Shown here piece by piece: positions 41,519 to 50,019 of a DNA stretch of 64,000 nucleotides (position 1 is the first letter of the stretch; the number at the start of each line of letters is the position of its first letter). The DNA is taken from the NCBI GenBank assembly GCA_035560815.1, contig DATMYR010000008.1:1-64000 (forward strand), written 5' to 3'. Below the pieces are notes generated by a model that searched no databases, had not been told where the DNA came from, and saw only the letters and a list, made by a program, of their open reading frames with translations. A program made the position numbers and the translations under genes. The DNA comes from UBA5314 sp035560815 (GTDB lineage Bacteria > Bacillota > Syntrophomonadia > Syntrophomonadales > Syntrophomonadaceae).

Positions 41519-42715
41519 ATGATGGTTACAGCAGAGCAGGCACAGCAAGCAGGTAGAAATAAACATTGGAGCATAGACATGGTGTATAAAAACAGGCACA
41601 TACAGGTTATCCAGGTGCAAGCTAGAATCCACAACCCTCACAGGCATCACCAGGAGTTTCACAAATACCATCGCTATTTAAGACTGACTCGTCCTCTGGC
41701 TTTCTTATTCAACCTGATCGTTATTTACCTGTTATTTAGTTGGGTTGGGTACAAAGTCATCGGCATTATTTTTGCGGGTTTCCTTATTGTTAAAGAAATT
41801 ATCCAACTAACCTTTTTCTGGCGTTTAGAAAAAAGGATATTTGAACCCATTGTAAAACTCCACGCTGGTGTGCAGGAGATCGCCAAAGGGAATTATAATG
41901 TCACCATCGAGAGCCATGTTGAGAATGAAATAGGTCTGCTCATCACGTCCTTTAACGAAATGGCCCAAAAACTGTTGGCCAGTGAAAAATTAAAACTTGA
42001 CTATGAAGAAAATCGGAAAACTTTAATAGCCAATATTTCACACGACCTGAAGACTCCTATTGCTGCCATTCAAGGCTATATTGAGGCCATTCTGGACGGC
42101 ACCGTTACCTCCCCGGAGAAAATGGATAAGTATCTTACAACCATTTCCCATAACACCGACTATGTGAACAAACTGATTGACGACCTGCTCCTGTTTTCCC
42201 AGTTGGATATGAATAAACTGGACTTTAGTTTTGAAGAGCAGCCTATCCAGGCTTTTATGCATGATCTGATGGAGGAGTTTCAGTTCGAGCTGGAGGAAAG
42301 GGGCGCCAGGCTGGACTACGAGAACCGATTGGAACAGAATTGCCTGGTTCGGATTGACGGCAAAAGGTTTTACCAGGCTATGCGAAATATCATTGGCAAT
42401 GCGGTTAAATATGGCCCAGAGAAAGACCTGGCATTAAGTGTGAAACTTACCCGGGAGGGCGATTTTGTACAGATTGCTATTCGAGACAACGGCCCCGGGA
42501 TTCCTGGGGACAAACTTGAACATATCTTTGAGCGCTTTTATCGCATTGACAGCGAACGAACCAAGGACTTAATGAGCTCCGGCCTGGGCCTGGCAATAGC
42601 GCGAGAATTGATTGAGGCCCACGGGGGAAAGATTGAGGCCGCCAGCCGGGAAGGTCAAGGTTCTTGCTTTACCCTATCCCTTCCTATCCAAGATGAGACA
42701 GGAGATAATCCATGA
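41519..42715 (+). CDS. Sensor histidine kinase with His-rich juxtamembrane segment
   Basis: 398 residues from ATG 41519, or 378 from ATG 41579, which has GGAG upstream. An N-terminal cytosolic stretch with many His (IHNPHRHHQEFHKYHRYLR), two TM helices (about 62-100) joined by an almost absent loop, a HAMP domain (about 105-155), HisKA with H175 in ANISHDLKTPIAAIQ, and HATPase with NIIGNAVKYGPE, DNGPGIP, FERFYR and GLGLAIA. The lack of an external sensor domain suggests intramembrane or cytosolic sensing. It overlaps the response regulator gene by 4 bp. Confidence 0.93.
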   Translation: MMVTAEQAQQAGRNKHWSIDMVYKNRHIQVIQVQARIHNPHRHHQEFHKYHRYLRLTRPLAFLFNLIVIYLLFSWVGYKVIGIIFAGFLIVKEIIQLTFFWRLEKRIFEPIVKLHAGVQEIAKGNYNVTIESHVENEIGLLITSFNEMAQKLLASEKLKLDYEENRKTLIANISHDLKTPIAAIQGYIEAILDGTVTSPEKMDKYLTTISHNTDYVNKLIDDLLLFSQLDMNKLDFSFEEQPIQAFMHDLMEEFQFELEERGARLDYENRLEQNCLVRIDGKRFYQAMRNIIGNAVKYGPEKDLALSVKLTREGDFVQIAIRDNGPGIPGDKLEHIFERFYRIDSERTKDLMSSGLGLAIARELIEAHGGKIEAASREGQGSCFTLSLPIQDETGDNP

Positions 42716-43398
42716 AAAAAATCCTGGTAATTGAGGACGACCTGAATATGGCGGAACTGCAGCGCGATTATCTGCAGATGAGCGGGTATAAAGTGGACAT
42801 CATACAGGATGGCGGGCAGGGCCTGCAACAAGCGTTATCCAACCCTTATGACATCATAATTGTTGATGTAATGCTGCCCGGCAAAGACGGTTATGAAATA
42901 ACCAAGGGGATAAGAGAAAAGCTGGAAATACCTCTGATCATTGTTTCTGCCCGCAGTGAGGATATCGACAAGATAAGAGGGCTGGGCCTGGGCGCTGATG
43001 ATTATTTAACCAAACCATTCAGCCTGGCGGAACTTGCGGCCCGGATAAAATCCCACATTACCAGATATGAACGCCTGATGGGAAAAAAAATCGCGGTTGA
43101 AATAGTCAATTGCGGTGGTTTGGAGATTAATACCGCCTCGCGCAAAGTATTGGTTAATGGAAAGGAAAACAAGTTCAGGGCCAAGGAGTATGACCTTTTG
43201 CTGTTTCTGGCCTCCAACCCCAACATTGTTTTCAGCAAAGAGCAATTATATGACGCGTTATGGGGGGAGGATTATTACGGCGATACCGCTACCGTAGCGG
43301 TTCACATTCAAAAAATACGAAAGAAGATAGAAAAAGACCCTTCCAATCCCAAATATATAGAAACATTATGGGGCAGCGGGTACCGCTTTAATTCATAA
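42712..43398 (+). CDS. OmpR/PhoB-family response regulator
   Basis: 228 residues. Receiver domain with ILVIEDD, phospho-acceptor Asp52 in DIIIVDVMLPGKDGYE, and the Lys in LTKPFSLAEL. The C-terminal winged helix has FRAKEYDLLLFLASNPNIVF and YYGDTATVAVHIQKIRKKIE ending LWGSGYRF. It partners the kinase at 41519 (ATGA overlap) and is the best candidate to bind the 11-bp repeats at 40473. Confidence 0.95.
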   Translation: MKKILVIEDDLNMAELQRDYLQMSGYKVDIIQDGGQGLQQALSNPYDIIIVDVMLPGKDGYEITKGIREKLEIPLIIVSARSEDIDKIRGLGLGADDYLTKPFSLAELAARIKSHITRYERLMGKKIAVEIVNCGGLEINTASRKVLVNGKENKFRAKEYDLLLFLASNPNIVFSKEQLYDALWGEDYYGDTATVAVHIQKIRKKIEKDPSNPKYIETLWGSGYRFNS

Positions 43399-43561
43399 AC
43401 GCAAACCCAGGCTGCCAAGCATAAAATAATTTGCCCTCCCCTCTGTACCCCCGTAGTCTGAACAGGGTCATTGTTGAGTGTGTAGAAGAGAAGTACTATC
43501 TTAAAATCATAAATGACTGAATAGGTAATAGATATGCAGATAAAATTCAGGAGGTTCTCCG

Positions 43562-44272
43562 ATGGATATACCTGGTGAATTTATGATGGCTGTCTATATT
43601 TTTTTGTCATTTATTAATGTTTGGGCATCGTCGTCCGATCGAAAGTGGATACCATTCTGTATAACAAAACCAATACTTATGTTAGTCCTTATAGGTGTTT
43701 ATGTAACAAATAGTTCATCGGTACTTCTTTGTGTAGTTCTTGCTCTTTTCTTTGCCTGGTTAGGTGATGTGCTCCTATTGGATGGAGTTATTAGGATGGG
43801 AAGAAATGCAAAACCGGGACTTAATTACGCCCAATCCAATTTGGTATTGGGTGGTTTTGCTTTTATCATTTGCCATTTGTTCTATATATGGACGTTCAAC
43901 CAGATAGGATCCTCACAAAATGAATGGCCATTATATGGCATAGTAATGCTGGTTTACATGATAGTCGGCAAGCTGTTTTATGATTGTTATATTCGGGACT
44001 TTCTCGATTTGGATAATTTCATAAAATGGGGGATAGGGCTTTATGAATTTGCCATCTTGATAATGAGTTCAAGCAGCGTGTTGATAATAAAGGGCAATGA
44101 GCTATACACATTTGTTCCCTTTATTGGCTCGCTGTTCTTTTTATTGTCAGATTACCTGCTCGCCCTGGGCTATAAAATGAAAAATGCTTTCATCTACCAT
44201 CCCTGGGTAATGGCTAGCTATTTAACTGCTCAATTCTTAATTATTGCGGGATTAGTTTTATCCGGGTATTAG
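43562..44272 (+). CDS. YhhN family protein (lysoplasmalogenase-like)
   Basis: 236 residues, about eight TM helices. YhhN motifs: ITKPILMLVLIG, FFAWLGDVLLL, LVLGGFAFIICHLFYIW and FIGSLFFLLSDYLLALG (conserved K-P, G-D, F-x-x-x-H and S-D). The family includes vertebrate TMEM86B and bacterial YhhN lysoplasmalogenase, which hydrolyse the vinyl-ether bond of lysoplasmalogens. That would make sense in a Clostridial cell with ether lipids. Enzyme activity here is by family only. Site: CAGGAGG. Confidence 0.85.
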   Translation: MDIPGEFMMAVYIFLSFINVWASSSDRKWIPFCITKPILMLVLIGVYVTNSSSVLLCVVLALFFAWLGDVLLLDGVIRMGRNAKPGLNYAQSNLVLGGFAFIICHLFYIWTFNQIGSSQNEWPLYGIVMLVYMIVGKLFYDCYIRDFLDLDNFIKWGIGLYEFAILIMSSSSVLIIKGNELYTFVPFIGSLFFLLSDYLLALGYKMKNAFIYHPWVMASYLTAQFLIIAGLVLSGY

Positions 44273-44501
44273 GTGCTGCTGTTTATAACCAATCAACCGA
44301 GACTAACCCTCCCTTCTTTTCAGGCACTCCTCTTTTGCTAGCGATTCTGCTATTATTTCACTATACCTATGACGATGAACTGCTTAACCATAGTATCAAC
44401 CCGGCTAGAGTAGTATCGGCGCGATAATGGGATTGAAGATATTGTTCCAATTGGATCCACTTTCGTTCGACGATAAAATGGAGATCAGGTGGTATGCTTT
44501 T

Positions 44502-45158
44502 ATGTTGTATAACGAACTGATTACTGTGTTTTATGAGAATAGAGACCCGTTACAGGCTGTCCCTATGGCGGCTTACATGAAAAACCAATTCCCCTACCTG
44601 GGTCTGCCAAAACCTAAGAGAACCCGGCTTGGGAAAGAATTTATCAAACAGGCTCGGAAACAAAAAACCATTGATTGGGACCTGGTTTTTAGCCTGTGGG
44701 ATTTGCAGGAGCGCGAGTTTCAATACCTGGCAGTCGATTATTTACTGTCCTTACACGCCAACCTGCAAAAGGCAGACATCACACATATAGAAAGCCTTCT
44801 CATTAGCAAGTCGTGGTGGGATACGGTCGACATTCTGGCCACCAACATCACCGGGGCGCTGTGCGCCCAAAAGCCCGAGCTGATCCAGAGCCATATTTTG
44901 AAATGGGCTGAAAGCGATAATATCTGGCTGGTTAGAACTTCAATTCTTTTTCAACTGAAATATAAAGCCCATACAGATACTGAAGTACTTGGTTCTGTTA
45001 TTATTAAGAACAGTAGCACCAGGGAATTTTTTATCAACAAGGCAATCGGATGGGCACTCAGGGAATACTCGAAGACGAATAAGGAATGGGTTCAGGCATT
45101 TTTAGCCAATCACACCCTGCATTCATTAAGTATGCGCGAAGCCAGTAAACACCTGTGA
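44502..45158 (+). CDS. AlkD-like DNA alkylation repair glycosylase
   Basis: 218 residues from ATG 44502, with AGGTGG 9 nt upstream; earlier in-frame ATGs (44427, 44478) give an atypical N-terminus. The family pattern is clear: NRDPLQAVPMAAYMKNQFPY, KSWWDTVDILATN (Trp and catalytic Asp as in Bacillus AlkD), and a C-terminal IGWALREYSKTN with TREFFINKAIG. HEAT-like repeats throughout. Removes alkylated bases (3-methyladenine, 7-methylguanine) without base flipping. Single gene. Confidence 0.92.
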   Translation: MLYNELITVFYENRDPLQAVPMAAYMKNQFPYLGLPKPKRTRLGKEFIKQARKQKTIDWDLVFSLWDLQEREFQYLAVDYLLSLHANLQKADITHIESLLISKSWWDTVDILATNITGALCAQKPELIQSHILKWAESDNIWLVRTSILFQLKYKAHTDTEVLGSVIIKNSSTREFFINKAIGWALREYSKTNKEWVQAFLANHTLHSLSMREASKHL

Positions 45159-45317
45159 TTTGATGATCCCATGCTGCTGCGGAGCGAGACATAAACATAA
45201 ATACCGTTGTAAATTCCCACGGATTAGGAAACGAGATATTGTCCTGGACCCCCTCCCTTAAGGATGGCAAGCCCATCAATGAGTTTAATTAAGATAGTAC
45301 AACATAAGGAGGTTCGT

Positions 45318-46589
45318 ATGAAGCAACCATTTGTAAACCTGGAACAGTTGAAAGAGATCATTAAAAAGCATCCCACCCCTTTGCATTTATATGATGAAAA
45401 AGGGATCCGCGAGAACGCCCGCAAAGTGCAGCAGGCTTTCGCTTGGAACCGGGGTTTTAAGGAATATTTCGCAGTAAAGGCCACCCCCAATCCGACCATT
45501 TTGAAGATCCTGAAAGAAGAAGGCTGCGGGATGGACTGTTCTTCCTATACCGAACTTATGATGTCTGCTGCTACCGGATTTTATGGGGATGAAATCATGT
45601 TTTCATCCAATGTCACCCCGCCAGAGGATTTTATCCTGGCGCATAAACTGAATGCCACCATCAACCTGGATGACATTACCCATATTGATTTTCTGGAAAA
45701 GGTGGCTGGCATACCAGAAACCATCAGCTGCCGCTATAATCCCGGAGGGGATTTTGTCATCAATAACGCCATCATGGACACCCCCGGTGAAGCTAAATAT
45801 GGGTTTACACGTGCCCAGTTGAGCCAGGGTTTTAAACAGCTGCGGCAAAAAGGGGTTCAGCATTTCGGACTGCATGCCTTTTTAGCCAGCAATACCCTGG
45901 ACAATAGCTACTATCCCACCCTGGCCAGAATACTCTTTACAACCGCAGTAGAATTGAACCGAGAAACCGGCGCTCATATCGCCTTCATTAATTTTTCCGG
46001 GGGTATTGGCATACCGTATTTGCCGGAACAGCAGCCGGCCGACATTTTTTCCATCGCTCAGGGCGTTCGCCAGGCTTATGAGGAGATTTTGATTCCAGCG
46101 GGAATGGCTGATGTCGCCATATATACGGAAATGGGCAGGTTTATGTTGGGTCCCTATGGCTGCCTGGTAAGCAGCGTCATACATAAAAAACACATTCACA
46201 AAGACTATATCGGTTTGGATGCCTGTGCCGCCAACCTCATGCGCCCGGCCATGTACAAGGCCTATCATCATATTACAGTTATGGGGAAAGAAAACCAGCC
46301 CTGCGATCAGCTATACGATGTTACCGGTGGACTGTGCGAAAACAATGATAAGTTTGCCATTGACCGGATACTGCCCGCAATCGAGATTGATGATCTGATC
46401 GTCATTCATGATACCGGCGCCCATGGTTATGCCATGGGTTATAACTACAACGGCAAGCTGCGTTCGGCTGAGGTGCTCTGGAAAGAAGATGGCAGCAGTG
46501 AATTGATACGAAGAGCGGAAACCCCCGCTGATTACTTTGCCACCTTTGATTTTGATGAAGCCCTGCACTCCAAATTGGTCGCCCCCTGA
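45318..46589 (+). CDS. lysA: Diaminopimelate-decarboxylase-family PLP enzyme
   Basis: 423 residues from ATG 45318, with AAGGAGG 6 nt upstream. Fold-type III decarboxylase: PLP Lys54 in YFAVKATPNPTIL, CGMDCSSYTELMMS, FINFSGGIGIPY (glycine loop), ETEMGR-like YTEMGRFMLGPYG, and the C-terminal VTGGLCENNDKFAID with the active-site Cys. The strand-5 HIGSQ of ordinary LysA is replaced by GLHAFLASN, the variant seen in a distinct LysA subgroup. Probably makes lysine from meso-DAP, but another amino-acid decarboxylation is possible. Single gene. Confidence 0.87.
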   Translation: MKQPFVNLEQLKEIIKKHPTPLHLYDEKGIRENARKVQQAFAWNRGFKEYFAVKATPNPTILKILKEEGCGMDCSSYTELMMSAATGFYGDEIMFSSNVTPPEDFILAHKLNATINLDDITHIDFLEKVAGIPETISCRYNPGGDFVINNAIMDTPGEAKYGFTRAQLSQGFKQLRQKGVQHFGLHAFLASNTLDNSYYPTLARILFTTAVELNRETGAHIAFINFSGGIGIPYLPEQQPADIFSIAQGVRQAYEEILIPAGMADVAIYTEMGRFMLGPYGCLVSSVIHKKHIHKDYIGLDACAANLMRPAMYKAYHHITVMGKENQPCDQLYDVTGGLCENNDKFAIDRILPAIEIDDLIVIHDTGAHGYAMGYNYNGKLRSAEVLWKEDGSSELIRRAETPADYFATFDFDEALHSKLVAP

Positions 46590-46616
46590 GAGCCTCTTCT
46601 AGTACAGCGGCCCCTA

Positions 46617-47216
46617 TTACTCAATCAGAACCGCTACCAAAACAGTAATCACGATAAACACCCCTGCCAGTAGAGCTCCGGAGATGATTCCGCTAACCAG
46701 GACCTTACCCGCCAATCCCTCTAACTCCTGGCTAGTCGAAAAATCTACTTTTCGGTAATAAAAGTGACTGTAAACAATGCTAAAAACTACGATGCCAAGG
46801 GTTAGGGGGATCAGGAGCTTCAGGTCGGAGGGCAGAAAATAGGCTGGCTTGTGAATAAAAAAATGGTTCATTACGATCATGAAAGCAAACATCACTATAA
46901 CAATGCCGCCGGAAACCCGGTTTTGCTTCTCTATGTAGGCCCATTCGTTACCCAATTTCTCCTTCTCGTATTCCCGCAGTGGTCTCATGGAGGGAAACAG
47001 GAGGTAGAATAACCCGCAGTCCTCTTTTCTTACATAATTTATGATGACTGAAAGCAGGTTCATAACGATAACCAGGGCAAACAAGCTATCCATGGGCCAA
47101 CGCAAGAAGATCATACCCATGATGATTGCCAGTGATCCTGCCAGCATAAGAACTGTCTGCATTATGACCTGTTTCCTGCGCAGCCTACGCAGTTCTGCTT
47201 GATCCATACTCACCAT
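46617..47216 (-). CDS. Hypothetical integral membrane protein
   Basis: 199 residues with GGGGGA 7 nt before ATG. Five TM helices by hydrophobicity: about 18-38, 43-62, 101-118, 131-150 and 170-197. Between TM2 and TM3 lies a charged loop (SMRPLREYEKEKLGNEWAYI). No recognised family. Confidence 0.7.
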   Translation of the reverse strand: MVSMDQAELRRLRRKQVIMQTVLMLAGSLAIIMGMIFLRWPMDSLFALVIVMNLLSVIINYVRKEDCGLFYLLFPSMRPLREYEKEKLGNEWAYIEKQNRVSGGIVIVMFAFMIVMNHFFIHKPAYFLPSDLKLLIPLTLGIVVFSIVYSHFYYRKVDFSTSQELEGLAGKVLVSGIISGALLAGVFIVITVLVAVLIE

Positions 47217-47363
47217 CTATGATCCCCCGTTCTGCACCAAGGATAGATCTCCTGCTTTTCTCCAAAGAGAGCATGGTAGATAATACCATATATGGTCGAA
47301 ACCAGCAAGAACACATTACACGAATCCCTAGCTCTATGCCTTAACACTGTTTATGAAAATGAT

Positions 47364-47402
47364 ATAAAAAAGGAGTCTTTAGCCCAGCTAAAAACCCCTT
47401 TA
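47364..47402 (-). terminator. Rho-independent terminator
   Basis: AAGGAGTCTTTAGC (47370-47383) pairs with GCTAAAAACCCCTT (47387-47400) with few mismatches; on the reverse strand TTTTTTAT follows. It ends the gene at 47442. Confidence 0.75.
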
Positions 47403-47441
47403 TTGTCTTATGATATCTATGCCCGTAAACGAAGAAAGTTG

Positions 47442-48380
47442 TTAGGCCTTACTGGCGTTGTTCAGGTTCTCCAATATTCTGTCATACTTGTCGGGACTCA
47501 CCGCCTTGCTTATATCAGGTAAGACAGCAGGTATTCCCCAATCATAGTAATCCTTCTTGGATGTTTCCTGCATGGTAAAGGAATATCGAATCGTATTACC
47601 TCCTGAGTCTGGAACCGTAATGTTCACATCGTATTTCATGGTAAATTGCGATTCTTCGTAAACCTCCAAACCAGTGGTTTTATCAATCCAGGACTTTCCT
47701 GTGGCGACAACCTTGGTGTTCTTTGCAATTTGCTGCCAATAATCCTTACCCATGGTATTATCGCTTTGCACTTCAGATAGATTTTGCTTGACCATGCCTT
47801 CGATTAACGGTTTAAACAATTCAGGGTTCGCTTGGTAGGATACCACCCAGCAATCTTTACCAGCCCGCTTGGCATCCTTTTCGCGCCTATAACTTATGGA
47901 TTTCTTCGCAAGTTCACCATTGATCCCAACCGCTTCCATTTTTTCGTCTTCGGTCTGATCATCTGTTTTCACCCAAATTCCTACGGTTGATTTGACAAAT
48001 GTTCCCTCACTATTCTGCATCTTTTCGTAGTTTATCTCGTAATTTTGGAGATCTCCATAAATGGACGGCGTAGTTTCTTTTACCACTTCATATTGAATTG
48101 ATGGTTGGCCTTGTTTGATGGTCTCTCGGGTCTCAAAAACGAAATCACTATAATTTTCCGTGTCGCCCCAGGATGGCTTCATGGAGTTATTAACCCGCGT
48201 CTCCGTCTTTTCCGTGAATTTACAGATGTTTTGAGTTTTGGCCGCCTCTTCACTCTTGCTCATCAGCTGGTCAGCGCTTACGGTGTTTCCGGTTTGGAGA
48301 GACTGATCAGCCAGTACGATTGCGGGGCACATAAGGATCACGAGCAAAAGCCATGAAAAACCAAACAGAATTTTTTTCAG
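47442..48380 (-). CDS. Secreted protein of unknown function (possibly DUF6612-like), CTG start
   Basis: 312 residues if translation starts at CTG 48380. AAGGAGG lies 8 nt upstream of that CTG, and the reading gives a complete signal peptide KKILFGFSWLLLVILMCPAI ending VLA. The first in-frame TTG (48347) has no site and would cut the signal peptide. The mature part is rich in charged residues and beta strands (for example NYSDFVFETRETIKQGQPSI; GKSWIDKTTGLEVYEESQFT), resembling outer-membrane-lipoprotein-carrier-like secreted proteins such as DUF6612. Function unknown. Confidence 0.72.
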   Translation of the reverse strand: MKKILFGFSWLLLVILMCPAIVLADQSLQTGNTVSADQLMSKSEEAAKTQNICKFTEKTETRVNNSMKPSWGDTENYSDFVFETRETIKQGQPSIQYEVVKETTPSIYGDLQNYEINYEKMQNSEGTFVKSTVGIWVKTDDQTEDEKMEAVGINGELAKKSISYRREKDAKRAGKDCWVVSYQANPELFKPLIEGMVKQNLSEVQSDNTMGKDYWQQIAKNTKVVATGKSWIDKTTGLEVYEESQFTMKYDVNITVPDSGGNTIRYSFTMQETSKKDYYDWGIPAVLPDISKAVSPDKYDRILENLNNASKA

Positions 48381-48835
48381 ATTGAACGCCTCCTTGTTAT
48401 CCCGGACTCTCTGGATCCAGTAAAGATCATATAGCTTAACTGTTACTTATTCGGCCTTGCTCTTTCCTATTCGAAATTTTAAAAAATCAGTCCTATAAAT
48501 GGCTGTCCTTCCATTATATTGCCATCGCAAAATTTATTCAATTAATTATTTAGGACCCTAAATAAATCCCAGAAAATCATATACTTTTGTGACCGGGACC
48601 TGTACATTCAAACGCACAAGCTGCATTCCATTGCCTTTCTTTTTGTTTGGACCATTCATTTTCTGGCAACCATTAGTGAATATGGATATATTTTTTCTTC
48701 ATTTTTCCCCCATTGTTCACAGAACCTTCACAATTATTGGTTATTATTTCGCTAAGAGCAGTTTTTCTCTCTGGCACAAGACTTGAAAACATGTGGACTG
48801 GAATCCAGAGATATGGGAAAGGAAGGATGTTGAGA
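48381..48835. other. Divergent intergenic region, 455 bp
   Basis: AT-rich region between the secreted protein and the HtrA gene. In-frame codons extend the HtrA frame upstream to 48713, but the ribosome site places the start at 48836. No operator or RNA recognised. Confidence 0.35.
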
Positions 48836-49933
48836 ATGAATCGTCAAGTAGTAAGATGTCTGGCAGTCGCCGTACTGAGTTTTCTTCTGGGTTCAAGGCT
48901 TTTGGCCAGCCAGCAACCCATTACAAATAATGCGAGTAATAAGGTAAATGCCAACCAGACAACCTTTGTCTCATCCAGCAGTTCAACAAGTGTCGCGGAT
49001 ATTGTGGCTTCGGTGGGTCCGGCAGTAGTATATATCGAAGCCGACCAGAGTTCTTCTGGCAGAAGCCGTGTTAGTCAAGGATTTTGGGGGTGGTACATGC
49101 CTCAGCAAGTTGAAAAGGCCACCGGGACTGGTTTTATTATTGATTCTAACGGCTATATACTTACCAATCAGCATGTAGTAGAAAACGCCAGCAGCATTAA
49201 GGTAAAGTTGCAGAATCAGGATAAATCATACACCGCCAGTGTAGTTGGACAGGATCATGACCTGGATGTGGCCTTGTTGAGAATAGATGCCAGCCAGCTG
49301 CCCACCATAGCTCTAGGTGATTCCGACGCCATGCGCATCGGCGATTTTGTCATTGCCATCGGCAACCCACTGGGTCTTGATCACACTGTAACTACCGGCG
49401 TAGTATCGGCTAAAGGGAGACCCATCACCATTCAGGACCGGAATTACAAAAACCTGATCCAGACTGATGCCGCAATTAATCCGGGCAACAGCGGAGGGCC
49501 GTTGATCAACATGCAGGGCCAGGTTATTGCCATTAACACTGCAGTAAGCACCGATGCTCAGGGTATTGGCTTTGCCATTCCTATCAACACAGCCAAAAGC
49601 ATCATGCAGGAGCTAATGACTAACGGCAAAGTGGTTCGCGCCTATCTGGGTATAACCATGACTGACATCACTCCCGATGTTTCCACCCAAATGCAGCTTC
49701 CTGATTCGGCTAAAGGTGTGGTTATAACCCAGGTAATGTCCAACAGTCCGGCCAGCCAAGCAGGAGTCAAAGCGGGGGATGTCCTGTCCAGTATTGACGG
49801 AACAGCAGTCACCAGCACCACTCAGGTACAGGAATATATTCAGAAGCAGCAAGTAGGTAAAACTGTCAAATTGGGCATCACACGCAGCGGTCAATCCATC
49901 AGTATAAGCGCTGTATTAAAAGAACAGTCATAA
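48836..49933 (+). CDS. htrA: HtrA/DegP-type serine protease, PDZ domain
   Basis: 365 residues from ATG 48836, with GGAAGG 9 nt upstream. The N-terminal hydrophobic segment CLAVAVLSFLLGSRLL is a signal anchor or peptide. Trypsin-like domain with triad His in LTNQHVVEN, Asp in HDLDVALLRID, Ser in INPGNSGGPL. One PDZ domain (about 265-360) has GYLGIT-like AYLGITMTDI and the carboxylate loop. It degrades or holds misfolded proteins at the outer face of the membrane. The region continues with other extracellular proteins that could be clients. Confidence 0.95.
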   Translation: MNRQVVRCLAVAVLSFLLGSRLLASQQPITNNASNKVNANQTTFVSSSSSTSVADIVASVGPAVVYIEADQSSSGRSRVSQGFWGWYMPQQVEKATGTGFIIDSNGYILTNQHVVENASSIKVKLQNQDKSYTASVVGQDHDLDVALLRIDASQLPTIALGDSDAMRIGDFVIAIGNPLGLDHTVTTGVVSAKGRPITIQDRNYKNLIQTDAAINPGNSGGPLINMQGQVIAINTAVSTDAQGIGFAIPINTAKSIMQELMTNGKVVRAYLGITMTDITPDVSTQMQLPDSAKGVVITQVMSNSPASQAGVKAGDVLSSIDGTAVTSTTQVQEYIQKQQVGKTVKLGITRSGQSISISAVLKEQS

Positions 49934-49962
49934 ATAAGAGATTCCTTATTCCCTATACTCCG

Positions 49963-49997
49963 AAAAAGTGAAACCTTCCCTGAGGGGAAGGTTTCAC
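49963..49997. terminator. Terminator between convergent genes
   Basis: A 13-bp perfect stem GTGAAACCTTCCC and GGGAAGGTTTCAC with a 4-nt loop (49968-49997). The T-run is best on the reverse strand (TTTTT). Confidence 0.8.
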
Positions 49998-50019
49998 CGA
50001 TTATAGAGTGTTTTTTAGA

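Noticed and set aside
44427..44501. N-terminal extension of the AlkD gene
   Set aside because: The extension is absent from the family pattern and ATG 44502 has the better site.
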